Source: Apostichopus japonicus
Taxonomy: Eukaryota; Echinodermata; Holothuroidea; Aspidochirotida; Stichopodidae
Assembly (NCBI RefSeq): GCF_037975245.1
Contig: NC_092572.1
Coordinates: 16,126,269-16,190,268 of the forward strand
Length of the DNA stretch: 64,000 bases
Direction: 5' to 3'
Below the pieces are notes generated by a model. The model saw only the letters and a program-made list of their open reading frames with translations. It did not search any database and was not told the DNA's origin. Shown piece after piece: positions 50,401 to 62,400 of the stretch. The position numbers and the translations under genes are program-made. Position 1 is the first letter of the stretch. Each line of letters starts with the position of its first letter.

Positions 50401-53400
50401 CGATCTTTTACAGCAAGTGCCTAGACGGGGAGCTGTAAGTATTAGTTAATCCACCTAATATCTCAGTCCATACAGTGGCGCGATGGCTTGGCGCACTGTA
50501 CGAGCTGATGATCGAGACTCTCTTTTGCATCCCTGGTTCGAACCCCGGGTGATGACGTCTTTTGCCGATCTTTTACAGCAAGTGCCTAGACGGGGAGCTG
50601 TAAGTATTAGTTAATCCACCTAATATCGCAGTCCATACAGTGGCGGGATGGCTCGGCGCACTGTACGAGCTGATGATCGAGACTCTCTTTTGCATCCCTG
50701 GTTCGAACCCCGGGTGATGACGTCTTTTGCCGATCTTTTACAGCAAGTGCCTAGACGGGGAGCTGTAAGTATTAGTTAATCCACCTAATATCTCAGTCCA
50801 TACAGTGGCGCGATGGCTTGGCGCACTGTACGAGCTGATGATCGAGACTCTCTTTTGCATCCCTGGTTCGAACCCCGGGTGATGACGTCTTTTGCCGATC
50901 TTTTACAGCAAGTGCCTAGACGGGGAGCTGTAAGTATTAGTTAATCCACCTAATATCTCAGTCCATACAGTGGCGCGATGGCTTGGCGCACTGTACGAGC
51001 TGATGATCGAGACTCTCTTTTGCATCCCTGGTTCGAACCCCGGGTGATGACGTCTTTTGCCGATCTTTTACAGCAAGTGCCTAGACGGGGAGCTGTAAGT
51101 ATTAGTTAATCCACCTAATATCGCAGTCCATACAGTGGCGGGATGGCTCGGCGCACTGTACGAGCTGATGATCGAGACTCTCTTTTGCATCCCTGGTTCG
51201 AACCCCGGGTGATGACGTCTTTTGCCGATCTTTTACAGCAAGTGCCTAGACGGGGAGCTGTAAGTATTAGTTAATCCACCTAATATCTCAGTCCATACAG
51301 TGGCGCGATGGCTTGGCGCACTGTACGAGCTGATGATCGAGACTCTCTTTTGCATCCCTGGTTCGAACCCCGGGTGATGACGTCTTTTGCCGATCTTTTA
51401 CAGCAAGTGCCTAGACGGGGAGCTGTAAGTATTAGTTAATCCACCTAATATCTCAGTCCATACAGTGGCGCGATGGCTTGGCGCACTGTACGAGCTGATG
51501 ATCGAGACTCTCTTTTGCATCCCTGGTTCGAACCCCGGGTGATGACGTCTTTTGCCGATCTTTTACAGCAAGTGCCTAGACGGGGAGCTGTAAGTATTAG
51601 TTAATCCACCTGATATCGCAGTCCATACAGTGGCGGGATGGCTCGGCGCACTGTACGAGCTGATGATCGAGACTCTCTTTTGCATCCCTGGTTCGAACCC
51701 CGGGTGATGACGTCTTTTGCCGATCTTTTACAGCAAGTGCCTAGACGGGGAGCTGTAAGTATTAGTTAATCCACCTAATATCTCAGTCCATACAGTGGCG
51801 CGATGGCTTGGCGCACTGTACGAGCTGATGATCGAGACTCTCTTTTGCATCCCTGGTTCGAACCCCGGGTGATGACGTCTTTTGCCGATCTTTTACAGCA
51901 AGTGCCTAGACGGGGAGCTGTAAGTATTAGTTAATCCACCTAATATCGCAGTCCATACCGTGGCGGGATGGCTCGGCGCACTGTACGAGCTGATGATCGA
52001 GACTCTCTTTTGCATCCCTGGTTCGAACCCCGGGTGATGACGTCTTTTGCCGATCTTTTACAGCAAGTGCCTAGACGGGGAGCTGTAAGTATTAGTTAAT
52101 CCACCTAATATCTCAGTCCATACAGTGGCGCGATGGCTTGGCGCACTGTACGAGCTGATGATCGAGACTCTCTTTTGCATCCCTGGTTCGAACCCCGGGT
52201 GATGACGTCTTTTGCCGATCTTTTACAGCAAGTGCCTAGACGGGGAGCTCTAAGTATTAGTTAATCCACCTAATATCTCAGTCCATACAGTGGCGCGATG
52301 GCTTGGCGCACTGTACGAGCTGATGATCGAGACTCTCTTTTGCATCCCTGGTTCGAACCCCGGGTGATGACGTCTTTTGCCGATCTTTTACAGCAAGTGC
52401 CTAGACGGGGAGCTGTAAGTATTAGTTAATCCACCTAATATCGCAGTCCATACAGTCACGGGATGGCTCGGCGCACTGTACGAGCTGATGATCGAGACTC
52501 TCTTTTGCATCCCTGGTTCGAACCCCGGGTGATGACGTCTTTTGCCGATCTTTTACAGCAAGTGCCTAGACGGGGAGCTGTAAGTATTAGTTAATCCACC
52601 TAATATCTCAGTCCATACAGTGGCGCGATGGCTTGGCGCACTGTACGAGCTGATGATCGAGACTCTCTTTTGCATCCCTGGTTCGAACCCCGGGTGATGA
52701 CGTCTTTTGCCGATCTTTTACAGCAAGTGCCTAGACGGGGAGCTGTAAGTATTAGTTAATCCACCTAATATCTCAGTCCATACAGTGGCGGGATGGCTCG
52801 GCGCACTGTACGAGCTGATGATCGAGACTCTCTTTTGCATCCCTGGTTCGAACCCCGGGTGATGACGTCTTTTGCCGATCTTTTACAGCAAGTGCCTAGA
52901 CGGGGAGCTGTAAGTATTAGTTAATCCACCTAATATCTCAGTCCATACAGTGGCGGGATGGCTCGGCGCACTGTACGAGCTGATGATCGAGACTCTCTTT
53001 TGCATCCCTGGTTCGAACCCCGGGTGATGACGTCTTTTGCCGATCTTTTACAGCAAGTGCCTAGACGGGGAGCTGTAAGTATTAGTTAATCCACCTAATA
53101 TCTCAGTCCATACAGTGGCGGGATGGCTCGGCGCACTGTACGAGCTGATGATCGAGACTCTCTTTTGCATCCCTGGTTCGAACCCCGGGTGATGACGTCT
53201 TTTGCCGATCTTTTACAGCAAGTGCCTAGACGGGGAGCTGTAAGTATTAGTTAATCCACCTAATATCTCAGTCCATACAGTGGCGCGATGGCTTGGCGCA
53301 CTGTACGAGCTGATGATCGAGACTCTCTTTTGCATCCCTGGTTCGAACCCCGGGTGATGACGTCTTTTGCCGATCTTTTACAGCAAGTGCCTAGACGGGG

Positions 53401-56400
53401 AGCTGTAAGTATTAGTTAATCCACCTAATATCTCAGTCCATACAGTGGCGGGATGGCTCGGCGCACTGTACGAGCTGATGATCGAGACTCTCTTTTGCAT
53501 CCCTGGTTCGAACCCCGGGTGATGACGTCTTTTGCCGATCTTTTACAGCAAGTGCCTAGACGGGGAGCTGTAAGTATTAGTTAATCCACCTAATATCGCA
53601 GTCCATACAGTGGCGGGATGGCTCGGCGCACTGTACGAGCTGATGATCGAGACTCTCTTTTGCATCCCTGGTTCGAACCCCGGGTGATGACGTCTTTTGC
53701 CGATCTTTTACAGCAAGTGCCTAGACGGGGAGCTGTAAGTATTAGTTAATCCACCTAATATCGCAGTCCATACAGTGGCGGGATGGCTCGGCGCACTGTA
53801 CGAGCTGATGATCGAGACTCTCTTTTGCATCCCTGGTTCGAACCCCGGGTGATGACGTCTTTTGCCGATCTTTTACAGCAAGTGCCTAGACGGGGAGCTG
53901 TAAGTATTAGTAAATCCACCTAATATCTCAGTCCATACAGTGGCGCGATGGCTTGGCGCACTGTACGAGCTGATGATCGAGACTCTCTTTTGCATCCCTG
54001 GTTCGAACCCCGGGTGATGACGTCTTTTGCCGATCTTTTACAGCAAGTGCCTAGACGGGGAGCTGTAAGTATTAGTTAATCCACCTAATATCGCAGTCCA
54101 TACAGTGGCGGGATGGCTCGGCGCACTGTACGAGCTGATGATCGAGACTCTCTTTTGCATCCCTGGTTCGAACCCCGGGTGATGACGTCTTTTGCCGATC
54201 TTTTACAGCAAGTGCCTAGACGGGGAGCTGTAAGTATTAGTTAATCCACCTAATATCTCAGTCCATACAGTGGCGCGATGGCTCGGCGCACTGTACGAGC
54301 TGATGATCGAGACTCTCTTTTGCATCCCTGGTTCGAACCCCGGGTGATGACGTCTTTTGCCGATCTTTTACAGCAAGTGCCTAGACGGGGAGCTGTAAGT
54401 ATTAGTTAATCCACCTAATATCTCAGTCCATACAGTGGCGCGATGGCTTGGCGCACTGTACGAGCTGATGATCGAGACTCTCTTTTGCATCCCTGGTTCG
54501 AACCCCGGGTGATGACGTCTTTTGCCGATCTTTTACAGCAAGTGCCTAGACGGGGAGCTGTAAGTATTAGTTAATCCACCTAATATCTCAGTCCATACAG
54601 TGGCGCGATGGCTCGGCGCACTGTACGAGCTGATGATCGAGACTCTCTTTTGCATCCCTGGTTCGAACCCCGGGTGATGACGTCTTTTGCCGATCTTTTA
54701 CAGCAAGTGCCTAGACGGGGAGCTGTAAGTATTAGTTAATCCACCTAATATCTCAGTCCATACAGTGGCGCGATGGCTCGGCGCACTGTACGAGCTGATG
54801 ATCGAGACTCTCTTTTGCATCCCTGGTTCGAACCCCGGGTGATGACGTCTTTTGCCGATCTTTTACAGCAAGTGCCTAGACGGGGAGCTGTAAGTATTAG
54901 TTAATCCACCTAATATCTCAGTCCATACAGTGGCGCGATGGCTTGGCGCACTGTACGAGCTGATGATCGAGACTCTCTTTTGCATCCCTGGTTCGAACCC
55001 CGGGTGATGACGTCTTTTGCCGATCTTTTACAGCAAGTGCCTAGACGGGGAGCTGTAAGTATTAGTTAATCCACCTAATATCGCAGTCCATACAGTGGCG
55101 GGATGGCTCGGCGCACTGTACGAGCTGATGATCGAGACTCTCTTTTGCATCCCTGGTTCGAACCCCGGGTGATGACGTCTTTTGCCGATCTTTTACAGCA
55201 AGTGCCTAGACGGGGAGCTGTAAGTATTAGTTAATCCACCTAATATCTCAGTCCATACAGTGGCGGGATGGCTCGGCGCACTGTACGAGCTGATGATCGA
55301 GACTCTCTTTTGCATCCCTGGTTCGAACCCCGGGTGATGACGTCTTTTGCCGATCTTTTACAGCAAGTGCCTAGACGGGGAGCTGTAAGTATTAGTTAAT
55401 CCACCTAATATCTCAGTCCATACAGTGGCGGGATGGCTCGGCGCACTGTACGAGCTGATGATCGAGACTCTCTTTTGCATCCCTGGTTCGAACCCCGGGT
55501 GATGACGTCTTTTGCCGATCTTTTACAGCAAGTGCCTAGACGGGGAGCTGTAAGTATTAGTTAATCCACCTAATATCTCAGTCCATACAGTGGCGGGATG
55601 GCTCGGCGCACTGTACGAGCTGATGATCGAGACTCTCTTTTGCATCCCTGGTTCGAACCCCGGGTGATGACGTCTTTTGCCGATCTTTTACAGCAAGTGC
55701 CTAGACGGGGAGCTGTAAGTATTAGTTAATCCACCTAATATCTCAGTCCATACAGTGGCGCGATGGCTTGGCGCACTGTACGAGCTGATGATCGAGACTC
55801 TCTTTTGCATCCCTGGTTCGAACCCCGGGTGATGACGTCTTTTGCCGATCTTTTACAGCAAGTGCCTAGACGGGGAGCTGTAAGTATTAGTTAATCCACC
55901 TAATATCTCAGTCCATACAGTGGCGGGATGGCTCGGCGCACTGTACGAGCTGATGATCGAGACTCTCTTTTGCATCCCTGGTTCGAACCCCGGGTGATGA
56001 CGTCTTTTGCCGATCTTTTACAGCAAGTGCCTAGACGGGGAGCTGTAAGTATTAGTTAATCCACCTAATATCGCAGTCCATACAGTGGCGGGATGGCTCG
56101 GCGCACTGTACGAGCTGATGATCGAGACTCTCTTTTGCATCCCTGGTTCGAACCCCGGGTGATGACGTCTTTTGCCGATCTTTTACAGCAAGTGCCTAGA
56201 CGGGGAGCTGTAAGTATTAGTTAATCCACCTAATATCGCAGTCCATACAGTGGCGGGATGGCTCGGCGCACTGTACGAGCTGATGATCGAGACTCTCTTT
56301 TGCATCCCTGGTTCGAACCCCGGGTGATGACGTCTTTTGCCGATCTTTTACAGCAAGTGCCTAGACGGGGAGCTGTAAGTATTAGTTAATCCACCTAATA

Positions 56401-59400
56401 TCTCAGTCCATACAGTGGCGCGATGGCTTGGCGCACTGTACGAGCTGATGATCGAGACTCTCTTTTGCATCCCTGGTTCGAACCCCGGGTGATGACGTCT
56501 TTTGCCGATCTTTTACAGCAAGTGCCTAGACGGGGAGCTGTAAGTATTAGTTAATCCACCTAATATCTCAGTCCATACAGTGGCGCGATGGCTTGGCGCA
56601 CTGTACGAGCTGATGATCGAGACTCTCTTTTGCATCCCTGGTTCGAACCCCGGGTGATGACGTCTTTTGCCGATCTTTTACAGCAAGTGCCTAGACGGGG
56701 AGCTGTAAGTATTAGTTAATCCACCTAATATCTCAGTCCATACAGTGGCGCGATGGCTCGGCGCACTGTACGAGCTGATGATCGAGACTCTCTTTTGCAT
56801 CCCTGGTTCGAACCCCGGGTGATGACGTCTTTTGCCGATCTTTTACAGCAAGTGCCTAGACGGGGAGCTGTAAGTATTAGTTAATCCACCTAATATCGCA
56901 GTCCATACAGTGGCGGGATGGCTCGGCGCACTGTACGAGCTGATGATCGAGACTCTCTTTTGCATCCCTGGTTCGAACCCCGGGTGATGACGTCTTTTGC
57001 CGATCTTTTACAGCAAGTGCCTAGACGGGGAGCTGTAAGTATTAGTTAATTCACCTAATATCTCAGTCCATACAGTGGCGCGATGGCTTGGCGCACTGTA
57101 CGAGCTGATGATCGAGACTCTCTTTTGCATCCCTGGTTCGAACCCCGGGTGATGACGTCTTTTGCCGATCTTTTACAGCAAGTGCCTAGACGGGGAGCTG
57201 TAAGTATTAGTTAATCCACCTAATATCTCAGTCCATACAGTGGCGCGATGGCTTGGCGCACTGTACGAGCTGATGATCGAGACTCTCTTTTGCATCCCTG
57301 GTTCGAACCCCGGGTGATGACGTCTTTTGCCGATCTTTTACAGCAAGTGCCTAGACGGGGAGCTGTAAGTATTAGTTAATCCACCTAATATCTCAGTCCA
57401 TACAGTGGCGCGATGGCTTGGCGCACTGTACGAGCTGATGATCGAGACTCTCTTTTGCATCCCTGGTTCGAACCCCGGGTGATGACGTCTTTTGCCGATC
57501 TTTTACAGCAAGTGCCTAGACGGGGAGCTGTAAGTATTAGTTAATCCACCTAATATCGCAGTCCATACAGTGGCGGGATGGCTCGGCGCACTGTACGAGC
57601 TGATGATCGAGACTCTCTTTTGCATCCCTGGTTCGAACCCCGGGTGATGACGTCTTTTGCCGATCTTTTACAGCAAGTGCCTAGACGGGGAGCTGTAAGT
57701 ATTAGTTAATCCACCTAATATCTCAGTCCATACAGTGGCGCGATGGCTTGGCGCACTGTACGAGCTGATGATCGAGACTCTCTTTTGCATCCCTGGTTCG
57801 AACCCCGGGTGATGACGTCTTTTGCCGATCTTTTACAGCAAGTGCCTAGACGGGGAGCTGTAAGTATTAGTTAATCCACCTAATATCTCAGTCCATACAG
57901 TGGCGCGATGGCTCGGCGCACTGTACGAGCTGATGATCGAGACTCTCTTTTGCATCCCTGGTTCGAACCCCGGGTGATGACGTCTTTTGCCGATCTTTTA
58001 CAGCAAGTGCCTAGACGGGGAGCTGTAAGTATTAGTTAATCCACCTAATATCTCAGTCCATACAGTGGCGGGATGGCTCGGCGCACTGTACGAGCTGATG
58101 ATCGAGACTCTCTTTTGCATCCCTGGTTCGAACCCCGGGTGATGACGTCTTTTGCCGATCTTTTACAGCAAGTGCCTAGACGGGGAGCTGTAAGTATTAG
58201 TTAATCCACCTAATATCTCAGTCCATACAGTGGCGGGATGGCTCGGCGCACTGTACGAGCTGATGATCGAGACTCTCTTTTGCATCCCTGGTTCGAACCC
58301 CGGGTGATGACGTCTTTTGCCGATCTTTTACAGCAAGTGCCTAGACGGGGAGCTGTAAGTATTAGTTAATCCACCTAATATCTCAGTCCATACAGTGGCG
58401 CGATGGCTTGGCGCACTGTACGAGCTGATGATCGAGACTCTCTTTTGCATCCCTGGTTCGAACCCCGGGTGATGACGTCTTTTGCCGATCTTTTACAGCA
58501 AGTGCCTAGACGGGGAGCTGTAAGTATTAGTTAATCCACCTAATATCTCAGTCCATACAGTGGCGGGATGGCTCGGCGCACTGTACGAGCTGATGATCGA
58601 GACTCTCTTTTGCATCCCTGGTTCGAACCCCGGGTGATGACGTCTTTTGCCGATCTTTTACAGCAAGTGCCTAGACGGGGAGCTGTAAGTATTAGTTAAT
58701 CCACCTAATATCTCAGTCCATACAGTGGCGCGATGGCTTGGCGCACTGTACGAGCTGATGATCGAGACTCTCTTTTGCATCCCTGGTTCGAACCCCGGGT
58801 GATGACGTCTTTTGCCGATCTTTTACAGCAAGTGCCTAGACGGGGAGCTGTAAGTATTAGTTAATCCACCTAATATCTCAGTCCATACAGTGGCGCGATG
58901 GCTTGGCGCACTGTACGAGCTGATGATCGAGACTCTCTTTTGCATCCCTGGTTCGAACCCCGGGTGATGACGTCTTTTGCCGATCTTTTACAGCAAGTGC
59001 CTAGACGGGGAGCTGTAAGTATTAGTTAATCCACCTAATATCTCAGTCCATACAGTGGCGCGATGGCTTGGCGCACTGTACGAGCTGATGATCGAGACTC
59101 TCTTTTGCATCCCTGGTTCGAACCCCGGGTGATGACGTCTTTTGCCGATCTTTTACAGCAAGTGCCTAGACGGGGAGCTGTAAGTATTAGTTAATCCACC
59201 TAATATCGCAGTCCATACAGTGGCGGGATGGCTCGGCGCACTGTACGAGCTGATGATCGAGACTCTCTTTTGCATCCCTGGTTCGAACCCCGGGTGATGA
59301 CGTCTTTTGCCGATCTTTTACAGCAAGTGCCTAGACGGGGAGCTGTAAGTATTAGTTAATCCACCTAATATCTCAGTCCATACAGTGGCGCGATGGCTTG

Positions 59401-62400
59401 GCGCACTGTACGAGCTGATGATCGAGACTCTCTTTTGCATCCCTGGTTCGAACCCCGGGTGATGACGTCTTTTGCCGATCTTTTACAGCAAGTGCCTAGA
59501 CGGGGAGCTGTAAGTATTAGTTAATCCACCTAATATCGCAGTCCATACAGTGGCGGGATGGCTCGGCGCACTGTACGAGCTGATGATCGAGACTCTCTTT
59601 TGCATCCCTGGTTCGAACCCCGGGTGATGACGTCTTTTGCCGATCTTTTACAGCAAGTGCCTAGACGGGGAGCTGTAAGTATTAGTTAATCCACCTAATA
59701 TCTCAGTCCATACAGTGGCGCGATGGCTTGGCGCACTGTACGAGCTGATGATCGAGACTCTCTTTTGCATCCCTGGTTCGAACCCCGGGTGATGACGTCT
59801 TTTGCCGATCTTTTACAGCAAGTGCCTAGACGGGGAGCTGTAAGTATTAGTTAATCCACCTAATATCTCAGTCCATACAGTGGCGCGATGGCTTGGCGCA
59901 CTGTACGAGCTGATGATCGAGACTCTCTTTTGCATCCCTGGTTCGAACCCCGGGTGATGACGTCTTTTGCCGATCTTTTACAGCAAGTGCCTAGACGGGG
60001 AGCTGTAAGTATTAGTTAATCCACCTAATATCGCAGTCCATACAGTGGCGGGATGGCTCGGCGCACTGTACGAGCTGATGATCGAGACTCTCTTTTGCAT
60101 CCCTGGTTCGAACCCCGGGTGATGACGTCTTTTGCCGATCTTTTACAGCAAGTGCCTAGACGGGGAGCTGTAAGTATTAGTTAATCCACCTAATATCTCA
60201 GTCCATACAGTGGCGCGATGGCTCGGCGCACTGTACGAGCTGATGATCGAGACTCTCTTTTGCATCCCTGGTTCGAACCCCGGGTGATGACGTCTTTTGC
60301 CGATCTTTTACAGCAAGTGCCTAGACGGGGAGCTGTAAGTATTAGTTAATCCACCTAATATCTCAGTCCATACAGTGGCGCGATGGCTTGGCGCACTGTA
60401 CGAGCTGATGATCGAGACTCTCTTTTGCATCCCTGGTTCGAACCCCGGGTGATGACGTCTTTTGCCGATCTTTTACAGCAAGTGCCTAGACGGGGAGCTG
60501 TAAGTATTAGTTAATCCACCTAATATCGCAGTCCATACAGTGGCGGGATGGCTCGGCGCACTGTACGAGCTGATGATCGAGACTCTCTTTTGCATCCCTG
60601 GTTCGAACCCCGGGTGATGACGTCTTTTGCCGATCTTTTACAGCAAGTGCCTAGACGGGGAGCTGTAAGTATTAGTTAATCCACCTAATATCTCAGTCCA
60701 TACAGTGGCGCGATGGCTTGGCGCACTGTACGAGCTGATGATCGAGACTCTCTTTTGCATCCCTGGTTCGAACCCCGGGTGATGACGTCTTTTGCCGATC
60801 TTTTACAGCAAGTGCCTAGACGGGGAGCTGTAAGTATTAGTTAATCCACCTAATATCTCAGTCCATACAGTGGCGCGATGGCTTGGCGCACTGTACGAGC
60901 TGATGATCGAGACTCTCTTTTGCATCCCTGGTTCGAACCCCGGGTGATGACGTCTTTTGCCGATCTTTTACAGCAAGTGCCTAGACGGGGAGCTGTAAGT
61001 ATTAGTTAATCCACCTAATATCTCAGTCCATACAGTGGCGCGATGGCTTGGCGCACTGTACGAGCTGATGATCGAGACTCTCTTTTGCATCCCTGGTTCG
61101 AACCCCGGGTGATGACGTCTTTTGCCGATCTTTTACAGCAAGTGCCTAGACGGGGAGCTGTAAGTATTAGTTAATCCACCTAATATCGCAGTCCATACAG
61201 TGGCGGGATGGCTCGGCGCACTGTACGAGCTGATGATCGAGACTCTCTTTTGCATCCCTGGTTCGAACCCCGGGTGATGACGTCTTTTGCCGATCTTTTA
61301 CAGCAAGTGCCTAGACGGGGAGCTGTAAGTATTAGTTAATCCACCTAATATCTCAGTCCATACAGTGGCGCGATGGCTTGGCGCACTGTACGAGCTGATG
61401 ATCGAGACTCTCTTTTGCATCCCTGGTTCGAACCCCGGGTGATGACGTCTTTTGCCGATCTTTTACAGCAAGTGCCTAGACGGGGAGCTGTAAGTATTAG
61501 TTAATCCACCTAATATCTCAGTCCATACAGTGGCGCGATGGCTTGGCGCACTGTACGAGCTGATGATCGAGACTCTCTTTTGCATCCCTGGTTCGAACCC
61601 CGGGTGATGACGTCTTTTGCCGATCTTTTACAGCAAGTGCCTAGACGGGGAGCTGTAAGTATTAGTTAATCCACCTAATATCTCAGTCCATACAGTGGCG
61701 GGATGGCTCGGCGCACTGTACGAGCTGATGATCGAGACTCTCTTTTGCATCCCTGTTTCGAACCCCGGGTGATGACGTCTTTTGCCGATCTTTTACAGCA
61801 AGTGCCTAGACGGGGAGCTGTAAGTATTAGTTAATCCACCTAATATCTCAGTCCATACAGTGGCGGGATGGCTCGGCGCACTGTACGAGCTGATGATCGA
61901 GACTCTCTTTTGCATCCCTGGTTCGAACCCCGGGTGATGACGTCTTTTGCCGATCTTTTACAGCAAGTGCCTAGACGGGGAGCTGTAAGTATTAGTTAAT
62001 CCACCTAATATCTCAGTCCATACAGTGGCGCGATGGCTTGGCGCACTGTACGAGCTGATGATCGAGACTCTCTTTTGCATCCCTGGTTCGAACCCCGGGT
62101 GATGACGTCTTTTGCCGATCTTTTACAGCAAGTGCCTAGACGGGGAGCTGTAAGTATTAGTTAATCCACCTAATATCTCAGTCCATACAGTGGCGGGATG
62201 GCTCGGCGCACTGTACGAGCTGATGATCGAGACTCTCTTTTGCATCCCTGGTTCGAACCCCGGGTGATGACGTCTTTTGCCGATCTTTTACAGCAAGTGC
62301 CTAGACGGGGAGCTGTAAGTATTAGTTAATCCACCTAATATCTCAGTCCATACAGTGGCGCGATGGCTTGGCGCACTGTACGAGCTGATGATCGAGACTC

